NCBI GenBank assembly: GCA_028278335.1
Contig: JANQEN010000026.1
Span: 1 to 41,874, forward strand
Direction of reading: 5' to 3'
From: Chitinivibrionales bacterium
GTDB taxonomy: Bacteria > Fibrobacterota > Chitinivibrionia > Chitinivibrionales > JANQEN01
DNA: 41,874 nt
Each line of letters opens with the position of its first letter. The stretch's first letter is position 1. The notes beneath the pieces are model-generated. The model did not search any database, was not told the DNA's origin, and saw only the letters and a list, made by a program, of their open reading frames with translations. Of this stretch, positions 1 through 7,273 are shown in pieces. The translations under genes and the position numbers were made by a program.

Positions 1-198
1 GCTGTAACGAGAAATGGGTATTCACTAAACGCTCATCCCCATTTCTCTAACAGCAATATCTCACACTGCGGTGCATGTTTTCCGCTACCCCGCTGGAGCG
101 ATTCTTAATGTGGCTTTATATTATATGAGGAAACATCCATGCCAGTTAACAATGGGTAAATGTACTCAATCCCTCCTTGACAGTCGGGGCACGGTATT
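1..198. repeat. ~200-bp dispersed repeat, copy 1, with a 5' hairpin
   Basis: This stretch matches 1454-1652 over its whole length. Both copies run hairpin, a tract with 'cactgcgg' and 'ttttccgctaccc', 'aatgtggct', 'gccagttaaca', then 'cagtcgggg(t)cacggta'. The hairpin is 9-18 paired with 38-47 around a 19-base loop, and an outer stem pairs 1-5 with 50-54. The copy may begin before the window, since position 1 is already inside the repeat. Function is unknown. The structure could act in RNA or as single-stranded DNA. Confidence 0.75.
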
Positions 199-224
199 AT
201 ATGTCAAATTATGATTATCCTACT

Positions 225-259
225 CCCCTCTCCACGCTGGAGAGGGGCCAGGGGAGAGG
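225..259. repeat. REP-like palindrome
   Basis: A 9-bp perfect inverted repeat (225-233 with 239-247) around a 5-base loop is followed by a second 'ccaggggagagg' half. This 'cccctctcc...ggagagggg' type of palindrome is a common extragenic repeat in many genomes. No gene lies in it. Confidence 0.55.
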
Positions 260-310
260 TTTAGTGCTTTATAAATTTAACATCAAAGTTTTTAATATAA
301 TAGGGAATAG

Positions 311-350
311 ACAAAATAAAAGGCCTGCTATCTCTTCGAGATAGCAGGCT
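311..350 (-). terminator. Rho-independent terminator of the DUF4469 gene
   Basis: Read on the minus strand, an 11-12 bp perfect GC-rich stem (323-334 with 338-349) closes a very short loop. It is followed by a T-rich tract (CTTTTATTTTG). It lies 27 bases past the stop codon of the gene ending at 377. Confidence 0.8.
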
Positions 351-376
351 AAGAAAGGAGTACACCAAAACTGGAA

Positions 377-1078
377 TTATGCAACAGTAAGTCGATCATC
401 TAACCTACCAATAGCAATCTTCTCACCATGGGCAACACGCACTTCTAAAAAGTACTCTCCCGGACTCAGAGAGCTGGGGATCAAAAATGCCTGTTTGGTT
501 GCGCTGTTAAGACCAACAAAGGGGGCTTTGGTCGCTTCCTGTGTTGTGGTATCAACAAGGTAGACACCCTCAGAGTCACCCTCTTCATTAAAGCGCATTC
601 TCTTGCCAATAAGCGAGCCCATGCCACCGGGAGTTACGGTTTCATTGTATGCGCCGCTGCTCATATCAACAAAACTCTTAAGCTCTGGTTTGTTGTTCGG
701 GTGATCAATCTTCTCTACCCGCAGGATATTCCCGCCATAGAGCTTCTTAAGGATTGGTCCCTTGGCAATATTGGGTAAAAGCATATGCCGGGAGGGATCA
801 TACCCGTCATTATGGTTGACAAAGGTTCCCTTGATCTTGCTCTTAAAGGTAGCAAAGGGCAGATACACAGCATTACCCTCTTCAAGCATGGCGAGGATTA
901 CATGGCCAAGCTCGGTTAATACTCCATGGATATCTGGCTCTCCCAGGGTTGATCCTCGGGTGACAATCAACCGGACAATATCGTCCAAATCCTTTTTCCC
1001 ACGGGTTTGCACCCGGGCTATCTGTTGGTTTGGCTCATCACTGAGCTGGTTGTTTAAAAGGTAGTACTGAATAGTCAT
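377..1078 (-). CDS. HU-like DNA-binding protein with C-terminal DUF4469 domain
   Basis: A 233-residue protein in two parts. Residues ~1-125 look like the divergent HU/IHF-type fold (HU-DNA_bdg family). Residues ~150-233 look like DUF4469: a conserved PGGMGSLIGKRM stretch, then beta strands with a 'SPGEYFLEVR' edge. Proteins of this two-domain type are found mainly in Bacteroidota and relatives and are thought to bind DNA, but no specific role is established. The ATG has a strong upstream Shine-Dalgarno tract (GGAAGGTGG), and a hairpin terminator lies just past the stop, so it is probably a single-gene transcript. It is enclosed between two copies of a ~200-bp repeat 1453 bp apart. Confident on family, unsure on role. 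Confidence 0.8.
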   Translation of the reverse strand: MTIQYYLLNNQLSDEPNQQIARVQTRGKKDLDDIVRLIVTRGSTLGEPDIHGVLTELGHVILAMLEEGNAVYLPFATFKSKIKGTFVNHNDGYDPSRHMLLPNIAKGPILKKLYGGNILRVEKIDHPNNKPELKSFVDMSSGAYNETVTPGGMGSLIGKRMRFNEEGDSEGVYLVDTTTQEATKAPFVGLNSATKQAFLIPSSLSPGEYFLEVRVAHGEKIAIGRLDDRLTVA

Positions 1079-1453
1079 TTTCCACCTTCCTTTCTCCCAA
1101 TTAAGGGAATTGTGTTTAAGTTTTATTTGTTTTGCCTTGGCCAGGGCTTTGAGTAGTTGGGCTTGAGCTTTGTTTCTCTTGCCTCACTGTCTCTATTAGT
1201 TAAGGTATTAAACCCATGTGACGGTTTTGTGGTACTTTTGTGAAAAATGAAGAGAAAATTTAGGTTTCTTGAGAAGGATTTTGGTATTTGATTTTGATGA
1301 AGTTGATTTTTCTATTTTACGAATATTATTTGGTATATAACAAAGTGATAAAAAGGCATTTGGGATTGTATGGAATTTGCAGGATTGATAATAATGCTTC
1401 TGAGTGGGGGCAGTCGCCCCCTCGCTTTAAAGAATTACCTCCCTACTCGTAAA
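1079..1453. other. Non-coding stretch upstream of the DUF4469 gene
   Basis: No convincing gene. It should hold the promoter and leader of the minus-strand DUF4469 gene, but I could not pick a -35/-10 pair I trust. A GC-rich hairpin (gggggc at 1406-1411 with gccccc at 1416-1421, loop agtc) stands out from AT-rich surroundings and lies next to the following repeat. It has no T-run, so I do not call it a terminator. Confidence 0.5.
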
Positions 1454-1652
1454 GCTGTAACGTAAAAAGGGTATCCGCTAAACGCAAATCCCCTTTTTAC
1501 TAACACCTTTTACTCGCACTGCGGTAATTCTTTTCCGCTACCCCCACTAGATTGACTCATAATGTGGCTATAAATTGAATTAAGAAATATCTTTGCCAGT
1601 TAACAAACGATAACTGTATTTAATCCCTCCTTCACAGTCGGGTCACGGTATA
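1454..1652. repeat. ~200-bp dispersed repeat, copy 2, with a 5' hairpin
   Basis: Same order of blocks as copy 1 at 1-198. The hairpin stem is 1462-1471 with 1491-1500 and the loop is again 19 bases, with the 'ctaaacgc' core unchanged. Three stem pairs differ from copy 1 and all three keep pairing. The outer stem has one mismatch here. The end block 'gacagtcggggcac' recurs alone near 2322-2336. Confidence 0.75.
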
Positions 1653-1656
1653 GCAC

Positions 1657-1718
1657 AATCTTTTGCGATAGGGATTTACAAGGTGCGAAGCAGTATTTTT
1701 GCAAAGCAAATATACCGG
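1657..1718. repeat. 62-bp mosaic repeat X, copy 1
   Basis: A 62-base block from 'aatcttttgcg' to 'taccgg' that recurs at 2485-2546 with 7 differences by hand count. It contains mini-hairpins of the form tgc-gaa-gca and tttgc-aaa-gcaaa. Confidence 0.75.
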
Positions 1719-1760
1719 TTGGTGCTAACAAACTATAAAAATCAAATCCCGATTTATCGG

Positions 1761-1987
1761 GAGCTTGCGACGGACACACCCAAATTTCTTTACTTTTACA
1801 AAACATAACGTATTAAAACCATGATTACAGATCCTGGCCACATTATTCATTAATTGACTTTTGGTAGTGTATTCTTTTGCGTTAGCCAGGTGGAAGGTGG
1901 CCGAAGGCCAGTCGGAGCATAGCGAGGACCGACCGAAGGGTAGCCTGGAGCCACGGCGACCCTGCAAAGCAGGGGAACGCCCAAATC
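1761..1987. repeat. Mosaic direct repeat Y, copy 1
   Basis: It begins 'gagcttgcgacggacac' and ends 'gcaggggaacgcccaaat'. The same blocks in the same order recur 283 bp later at 2044-2296. It is built from small hairpins such as TGGCC-GAA-GGCCA and CCCTGC-AAA-GCAGGG. It is GC-richer than its surroundings. Short ORFs across it are not conserved in frame and are not genes. Confidence 0.8.
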
Positions 1988-2043
1988 GTTTATGCTTTTA
2001 TTGAAAATATAATTTTTAAATCTGGACTGATAACGCCCGACCC

Positions 2044-2296
2044 AAGCTTGCGACGGACACGCCTAAATTTCTTTACTTTTACAAAACATAACGTATTGAA
2101 ACCAGGATCACAGATCCTGGTCACATTATTAGTTAATTGACTTTTAGAGGTATATTCTTTTGCGTTAGCCAGGTGGAAGGTGGCCGAAGGCCAGTCCGAG
2201 CAAAGCGAGGACCGACCGGAGGGAGAACCCGACCCTTAGGGAGGAATTTGTTCCTGGAGCCACGGCGACCCTGCAAAGCAGGGGAACACCCAAATT
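2044..2296. repeat. Mosaic direct repeat Y, copy 2
   Basis: Matches 1761-1987 block by block, with an extra ~30-bp module near 2223-2253. It carries a perfect 9-bp hairpin at ~2100-2120 (accaggatc-aca-gatcctggt), which is imperfect in copy 1. A third, partial copy of its first block (gagcttgcga...cacgcccaaatt) is at ~2578-2604, right against the end of the symporter gene. Confidence 0.8.
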
Positions 2297-2484
2297 TATT
2301 TTTATTGAACATAATATCTTGACAGTCGGGGCACAGCATAAATTTTATATCGCCCCTTCAGGGCTTGGGAGCTATGGGAGGGTTTTCATCAATCCAGGGT
2401 GGCGCTTCGCTTACCCTGGGCTAGTATCTGTCGCGCTTCCAGCGCTTTTTTCAACTTGAGACTTTAATTTTTCAAAAATCTTTT

Positions 2485-2546
2485 AATCTTTTGCGTGAGG
2501 GATTTGCAAGGTGCGAAGCAGTGTTTTTGCGCAGCAAAAATACCGG
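2485..2546. repeat. 62-bp mosaic repeat X, copy 2
   Basis: Second copy of the block at 1657-1718, the same length with no gaps. Here the hairpin is perfect: tttttgc-gca-gcaaaaa. It is followed by a partial Y block that abuts the stop codon of the symporter gene. Confidence 0.75.
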
Positions 2547-2625
2547 AGCGAACGCGGAGCCTGGAGAAGCCCGACCCGAGCTTGCGAGGGGCACGCCCAA
2601 ATTCTTTTTAACTATATACAAAATT

Positions 2626-4050
2626 TTAAATCTTGAATCGAAAATAATCAAAAGCAGGAATTATCAAAGACACAAGCATACCTATGGTCCCTGCCTCAGG
2701 AGAACTCATACCAAGAAAGTAGAGTATCAAACATGACGAGAGTCCCAATACAGAGGAGGCTATTGCTGCGACTTTAGAAACTCTTTTTGTAAAGAGTCCC
2801 CAGACAAAGGGACCTAAAAAGGTTGCACCTAAGGCACCCCAGGAGATGCCTAAGATTGTCACGATTGTATCAAAGTTTGCATAGGCAAGTAGCACTGAGA
2901 GTAATACAAAGAGTGCGCTGGTATAGCGCATGAGGCGGGTGAGTTTTTGGTCAGATATCTTTTTATTTATGTATGAAGCATAGAAATCTTTAGCAAAGGT
3001 AGAGCTGGACACTAATACCAGCGAGGCCAATGTTGACATTGAGGCAGAGAGAATAAGAAGTAGAATAAGAACAGAAAGGGACGAGGGAATGACATTGGTC
3101 AACAATTCCGGCATGAGTCGATCAAAGAGCGGTTTGCCTGCTTTAAAGGCATTGGGAGCAGAGTCGGGGGTAAGAAAAATCCGGGTTGTGGAACCAACAA
3201 AATAGGCAACACCGCTAATAAGTAAGGCAAAAAAGGTAGAGGCGATCATCCCGGTTTTAATGGTATTTTTGTCCTTTACTGCATAAAACTTCTGAATAAG
3301 TTGGGGCATGGCAAAGGGTGCAATACTGGTTAAAAAAGCCAATGAGAAGAGTGGCCAAAGGCCAGGGGGACCAACTGCCTCAGTAAGCTTTGGATTAATT
3401 GCTGCAAGCGAAGCAGAGATGGTTGTAAATCCGTTTCCCTTTATGATTGTGCTAATAAAGAGTGTAATCACACCAACAGTCATAATAATACCAAAAATAG
3501 TATCCATCATTGCCATTGACTTATAACCACCCATGACCAAATAGAGAGCGGTTAACAATCCCATAAAAAGTAAAGCAACCCAATAGGCTACACCAAAATT
3601 TACGGTGAACAGGTAGGACAATCCCATAAATACTGCTGCAGAATAGGGAATAAGAAATATGAATATGGCAAAGGCTGAAAAGATCTTTAAAAAGGTGCTG
3701 CTGTATCGTATTAAAAAGAAGTCACTCAACGTTGAAATGGAGTACTCAATTGACATCTGCTTTATACGCCAGCCGAGCAATCCCCATACAGCCAATACAC
3801 CAATAAAGGAATTACACAGGGTAATCCATAGACTGGAGTAGCCAAAGGCCCACCCAATTTTTCCAGCAAAACCAATAAAAAGTACTGCCGAGAAATAGGC
3901 TGTACCATAGGAAAAGGCTGTCATCCAGGGGCCGACTTTGCCTCCACCTAAAAAGAAGTCGGAAAAGGTTTTTGTTTTTCTTAGACCGACAATACCAATA
4001 ATAATAATGAGTGCAGTGTATAAACAGAGTGCAACTACTTTTACAAGCAT
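2626..4050 (-). CDS. Sodium:solute symporter family transporter (SSS)
   Basis: A 474-residue, very hydrophobic protein of normal length for the SSS (PutP/SGLT) family, which couples sodium entry to uptake of small organic solutes at the inner membrane. Family signs are the N-terminal 'FSDFFLGGGKVGPWMTAFSYG' region (a Y/F-x-x-GGR/K-like motif before helix 2), the 'YLVMGGYKSMAMMD' segment mid-protein, and about 13 predicted helices. It is the third gene after iorA and iorB with only 33 bases between, so it is probably co-transcribed. That suggests its substrate is an aryl acid or other organic acid linked to the Ior reaction, which is inference. The start has no clear ribosome site. The 3' end runs straight into the mosaic repeat block. 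Confidence 0.85.
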   Translation of the reverse strand: MLVKVVALCLYTALIIIIGIVGLRKTKTFSDFFLGGGKVGPWMTAFSYGTAYFSAVLFIGFAGKIGWAFGYSSLWITLCNSFIGVLAVWGLLGWRIKQMSIEYSISTLSDFFLIRYSSTFLKIFSAFAIFIFLIPYSAAVFMGLSYLFTVNFGVAYWVALLFMGLLTALYLVMGGYKSMAMMDTIFGIIMTVGVITLFISTIIKGNGFTTISASLAAINPKLTEAVGPPGLWPLFSLAFLTSIAPFAMPQLIQKFYAVKDKNTIKTGMIASTFFALLISGVAYFVGSTTRIFLTPDSAPNAFKAGKPLFDRLMPELLTNVIPSSLSVLILLLILSASMSTLASLVLVSSSTFAKDFYASYINKKISDQKLTRLMRYTSALFVLLSVLLAYANFDTIVTILGISWGALGATFLGPFVWGLFTKRVSKVAAIASSVLGLSSCLILYFLGMSSPEAGTIGMLVSLIIPAFDYFRFKI

Positions 4051-4083
4051 AGGTATTCGTTCAATCGGATAGAATAAAAGGTA

Positions 4084-4689
4084 CTAAAAATGTAAAACAG
4101 GTTCTCTTTCGTAAAGAGATTGTTGAACAGCTCGTCCTAAATCAAAGGCATCTATGTTTACCGCAACTATTTTTTCACCCTTTTGATTGAAGCGCTCCTT
4201 AATAGCGGTACGAAGGCTCGATTTACTCATGGGCAAATACTTTGAGGCCGCACCGACCATCACCGTGTTAACAGTTTTTGCACTTCCTGCTTTTTTTGCT
4301 AACTCCTCTGCTGGCACTAACAAGTTATTGGGAAGTAAAGAAAGGGTTTGATTGATTGAGGCCTCTGCAGGATAATTGGGGATATTGTTTATCTTATTGG
4401 TTGAAGTGACAAGCGTACCGTTGGGAGAAAGAAACTTAAGATAGCGTAGCCCCTCTACCGGCTCCATACTTATGATTAACTGGGCACTTTTTTGTGGGAT
4501 CAAGTCACTTTCAATAGGGTTTTGAGATACCCGTAAATGGGCAACCACCGGTCCACCCCGTTGAGCCATTCCATGGACCTCTGATTGACGTACAAATAAA
4601 CCATCCTTCATCGCACTGAGGGAAATTATATTGGCAATGGAAAGCACGCCCTGTCCACCAACACCGCAGAGTATCATATCACACTTCAT
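4084..4689 (-). CDS. iorB: Indolepyruvate oxidoreductase subunit beta
   Basis: A 201-residue protein with the fold of the gamma-type 2-oxoacid oxidoreductase subunit. It opens with 'CGVGGQGVLS', followed by the 'EVHGMAQRGG' motif typical of IorB. With IorA it oxidises aryl pyruvates (indolepyruvate, phenylpyruvate) and CoA to aryl-acetyl-CoA, passing electrons to ferredoxin in the cytoplasm. It starts 1 base after the iorA stop, with GGGAG at a good distance inside the end of iorA, so the two are translationally coupled. Length is normal for the family. Confidence 0.92.
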   Translation of the reverse strand: MKCDMILCGVGGQGVLSIANIISLSAMKDGLFVRQSEVHGMAQRGGPVVAHLRVSQNPIESDLIPQKSAQLIISMEPVEGLRYLKFLSPNGTLVTSTNKINNIPNYPAEASINQTLSLLPNNLLVPAEELAKKAGSAKTVNTVMVGAASKYLPMSKSSLRTAIKERFNQKGEKIVAVNIDAFDLGRAVQQSLYEREPVLHF

Positions 4690-4690
4690 C

Positions 4691-6334
4691 TTAGTGACTC
4701 CCTTTTTTTGTTCGCAAGGTTTGAATACATTCCCGCAGGGAAATGATTACTGAAACACCATTATAGGCGACTTCTTTTTTAATTATGGCAACATTTTCAT
4801 CTTTTTTACTTTTTATGGGTATCATTTTTTGAATATGCTCAGGTTCCACACCAACGCCCTGAATAATCTGTTCGATTTGCGATGAGGTTAACAAAGTTTG
4901 CTGACCACCGGTCATTGCTGTGGTACTGTTATCTAAAATGATAACCGTCATACTCACTTTTCCTGCTACTGCATCAATAAGAGGAGTAATTCCTGAATGT
5001 AAAAAGGTGCTGTCACCTATGGTTGCAATAACGTTTTGCTGTCCCACTTCTGCAGCACCCTTGGCCATGCCTATAGAAGCTCCCATACAGAGGATTGTCT
5101 CGATGCTGCTATAGGGAGGTAAGGCTCCCAGAGAGTAACACCCAATGTCAGAGGTTACTACACTTGACTCACAGGAGGAAAGCGCTTCATTTATTGCCTC
5201 AAAGGTGTCTCTGTGTGAGCATCCTTTACAAAGTTGGGGTGCTCTTTTTGGGAGAGTATCAAGCTCTAAAACAGTATCACCCTTTGGGGGAAGGCCCAAC
5301 ACTTCACGAACAATATCAGGATTGAGCTCACCGGTCGGAGGCACTGCTCTGTCCATCTTTCCAAAAATTGTCTTTTCCTGAGGAAGAGTACTACGTAATT
5401 GATTTTCTATGAAGGGATATCCCTCTTCAATAACAATAATTGTATTGACGGCATGGGCCAGACGCCGAATTTTATCTTCTGGTATGGGATAGAAGCCAAC
5501 ATGAAGATGGGCTGGTTTATCTGGAAGATCAGCACAATTTTCCAAGAAATAGTTGGTGCCAACCCCAGAGGAGATCACCCCAATGGTGTGACGATTGGTG
5601 CCTAAGGTTAAGGAATTGTGCTGTGAATTTTCAGAATATCGTTTAAACAGCTTTTGGTCTTTCAAAAGGGAAGCCCAATTCTTTCGAGATAGCTCAGGAA
5701 AGGCCATCCACTGTTTTCTATCTGGGGCTTTTTCTAGCGTATTTTCTCTTCTCTCTGCATAGGTCATTATAGATGCCCGTGAATGGGCTAAGCGGGTCAC
5801 CAATCGAATCATCACGGGGATGTTAAAAGACTCAGACAGGTCAAAGGCCTCTCTGGTCATATCATAGACCTCTTGATGATTGCGTGGCTCAAAGCAGACA
5901 ATTTTTGCAAAATCAGCAAAGAAGCGACTGTCCTGCTCGTTCTGGGAAGAGTGCATCCCAGGATCATCAGCAACAGCTAAAACAAGACCACCATGGATCT
6001 TTAGCAAGGCCGAGTTCATAAAGGGGTCTGCAGCAACATTCAGCCCCACATGTTTCATGGTGGCTAAAACTCTTTTTCCAACATAGGAGACGCCAACAGC
6101 CTCTTCATAGGCTGTTTTTTCATTGGTACTCCACTTGGCAATAATACGCTGTTTTGATTGGTTATTATGCTGAAGGTACTCAATAATTTCAGTAGAGGGA
6201 GTTCCTGGATACCCATAGGCAGCAGATATTCCAGCATCCAATGCTGCCTGTGCTAATGCTTCATCACCAAGGAGAAGTTTTTGTGATTCCTTAAGATATT
6301 GATCCGTTTCTACTATTTCCGCAACTTGGCTCAT
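4691..6334 (-). CDS. iorA: Indolepyruvate oxidoreductase subunit alpha, lacking the C-terminal ferredoxin domain
   Basis: 547 residues from this start. The pyrimidine-binding half (LLGDEALAQAALDAG, then GYPGTPSTEI) is followed by the thiamine-diphosphate half, with 'CKGCSHRDTF' and the GDSTFLHSG...DNSTTAMTGGQQ cofactor motif. The usual IorA ends in a domain with two [4Fe-4S] cysteine clusters. Here the protein stops just after the 'GVSVIIS' strand that normally precedes it, and iorB begins 1 base later, so no remnant is present. I chose the ATG at 6334 because AAAGGA stands 9 bases before it. An in-frame GTG at 6358 would sit almost on the predicted transcription start. Confidence 0.9.
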   Translation of the reverse strand: MSQVAEIVETDQYLKESQKLLLGDEALAQAALDAGISAAYGYPGTPSTEIIEYLQHNNQSKQRIIAKWSTNEKTAYEEAVGVSYVGKRVLATMKHVGLNVAADPFMNSALLKIHGGLVLAVADDPGMHSSQNEQDSRFFADFAKIVCFEPRNHQEVYDMTREAFDLSESFNIPVMIRLVTRLAHSRASIMTYAERRENTLEKAPDRKQWMAFPELSRKNWASLLKDQKLFKRYSENSQHNSLTLGTNRHTIGVISSGVGTNYFLENCADLPDKPAHLHVGFYPIPEDKIRRLAHAVNTIIVIEEGYPFIENQLRSTLPQEKTIFGKMDRAVPPTGELNPDIVREVLGLPPKGDTVLELDTLPKRAPQLCKGCSHRDTFEAINEALSSCESSVVTSDIGCYSLGALPPYSSIETILCMGASIGMAKGAAEVGQQNVIATIGDSTFLHSGITPLIDAVAGKVSMTVIILDNSTTAMTGGQQTLLTSSQIEQIIQGVGVEPEHIQKMIPIKSKKDENVAIIKKEVAYNGVSVIISLRECIQTLRTKKGSH

Positions 6335-6369
6335 TAATTTTAATCCTTTTAGTAACACCTCCCTCTTTA

Positions 6370-6398
6370 AATATACTCCTAAAACTACATGTATGCAA
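6370..6398 (-). promoter_or_regulatory. Predicted sigma70-type promoter of iorA-iorB-symporter
   Basis: On the minus strand, TTGCAT (6393-6398) and TATATT (6370-6375) are separated by 17 bases. Transcription would begin near 6362, giving a leader of about 28 bases before the ATG at 6334. Confidence 0.4.
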
Positions 6399-6567
6399 GT
6401 TTATTTTCTAATTATTATCGTCTTTTGCATCTTTTTATCAACTATTAATACTTTTGTATGAATAATGTTACAACATTTATTCGTTTTATACATTGTTTTT
6501 CCTAATATTTGTTACATTGCCATCTTTTGTCTATTTCAAAGGTTTCTAAGGTATCAGATTTGACTGA

Positions 6568-6596
6568 TTGATATTTTATAAGAAATTGAATATATT
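6568..6596 (+). promoter_or_regulatory. Predicted promoter of the nucleotidyltransferase pair
   Basis: TTGATA (6568-6573) and TATATT (6591-6596) are separated by 17 bases, about 70 bases before the first start codon at 6668. The region is AT-rich, so chance matches are likely. Confidence 0.35.
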
Positions 6597-6667
6597 AGAA
6601 TATTGAAACAGCTTAGTTTAATTTCCAAAAAACAGACAACTTTAATCATTTTGAAGTACTAATAATT

Positions 6668-6850
6668 ATGAAATTAACCATTACCGTTAGAAAAAAAGAC
6701 GAGGTTCAACTTGAAGATGAATTTGTTAAAGACCCAGAAGAGTCTTTAGACATGGTTGAACGTCTAAGAATTGAAGCAGGAAAATTTTTATATGAATACC
6801 CAACCACATTTCGAAGAGTTGTTAAAGTTATTAGAAAAAAACAAGGTTGA
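6668..6850 (+). CDS. Small partner protein of a nucleotidyltransferase (antitoxin-like)
   Basis: A 60-residue protein that ends '...MVERLRIEAGKFLYEYPTT' and then a basic tail. Short proteins with a 'LRIEAGKFLYEYP-FRRV' ending are commonly encoded just before MNT/DUF6036-type nucleotidyltransferases. The pair is usually read as a toxin-antitoxin-like or mobile module, which is from memory of such pairs. It overlaps the next gene by 59 bases in another frame. No strong ribosome site is visible. It is AT-rich and charged, with acidic residues in the N-terminal half. A frameshift joining the two is unlikely, because each half matches a separate family. Confidence 0.65.
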   Translation: MKLTITVRKKDEVQLEDEFVKDPEESLDMVERLRIEAGKFLYEYPTTFRRVVKVIRKKQG

Positions 6851-7244
6851 ATATGTAATTGTTGGAGGATACGCTGTAGCATTTCATGGGTACCCTAGAT
6901 TTACAAAAGATATTGATATTTTTTTTAATAAATCAGATAAAAACATTGCAACAATTCAAAAAGCTCTAATTAGCTTTGGTTTTCCTGAGCAAGACATACC
7001 ACAAGAGTTGTTTAAAGAACCTGGAAATATTATTCAATTTGGTGTTGTACCATTGCAAGTAGACATAATAAATGAAATTGACGGTGTCTCTTTTCAAGAG
7101 GCATATAAGAATTGTGTTAGAGGAAAATATGGTACTGTGGAGGTTAATTTTATTGGTAGAACTCAATTGATTACTAATAAATTGAAATCTGGAAGAGCCC
7201 AAGATTCAATAGATGCAGAGAAATTAAGTAACCACAAAGACTAA
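6792..7244 (+). CDS. Nucleotidyltransferase (MNT / DUF6036-like)
   Basis: 150 residues. The core motif 'YVIVGGYAVAFHGYPRFTKDIDIFF' region (residues ~19-43) gives the GG helix and the first Asp pair (DID) of the DNA polymerase beta-type nucleotidyltransferase fold. A later 'LQVDIIN' could supply the third acidic residue. The C-terminal 'LITNKLKSGRAQDSIDAEKL' is the typical family ending. Such proteins transfer NMP to a target, in some cases a toxin or tRNA, but the target here is unknown. I prefer the ATG at 6792 because AGGA precedes it. An in-frame ATG at 6771 is possible. It overlaps the upstream small gene, is AT-rich, and stands alone between unrelated genes, so horizontal gain is plausible. 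Confidence 0.8.
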   Translation: MNTQPHFEELLKLLEKNKVEYVIVGGYAVAFHGYPRFTKDIDIFFNKSDKNIATIQKALISFGFPEQDIPQELFKEPGNIIQFGVVPLQVDIINEIDGVSFQEAYKNCVRGKYGTVEVNFIGRTQLITNKLKSGRAQDSIDAEKLSNHKD

Positions 7245-7273
7245 AACCATTTTCAAAATGTGAATACTATGTA

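Noticed and set aside
1..1510. Integron attC sites at the repeat hairpins
   Set aside because: The outer arms read gctgtaac and taacagc and do not fit the RYYYAAC...GTTRRRY core, and no integrase is in the window. An attC-like role is kept only as a possibility in the hairpin finding.
1600..2736. Several 60-80 codon ORFs on both strands (1600-1806, 1725-1967, 2133-2339, 2137-2322, 2491-2736)
   Set aside because: They run across repeats and overlap each other on both strands. The repeat copies differ by indels that break the frame, and none has a ribosome site. They are by-products of the repeats.
4691..4760. Frameshift at the end of iorA hiding a ferredoxin domain
   Set aside because: iorB starts 1 base after the stop and no cysteine-rich sequence is present in any frame of the short gap, so the domain is absent rather than broken.
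6668..7244. The 60- and 150-codon genes as one gene split by a frameshift
   Set aside because: Each has its own start and a recognisable separate family, and such small-partner overlaps are common.
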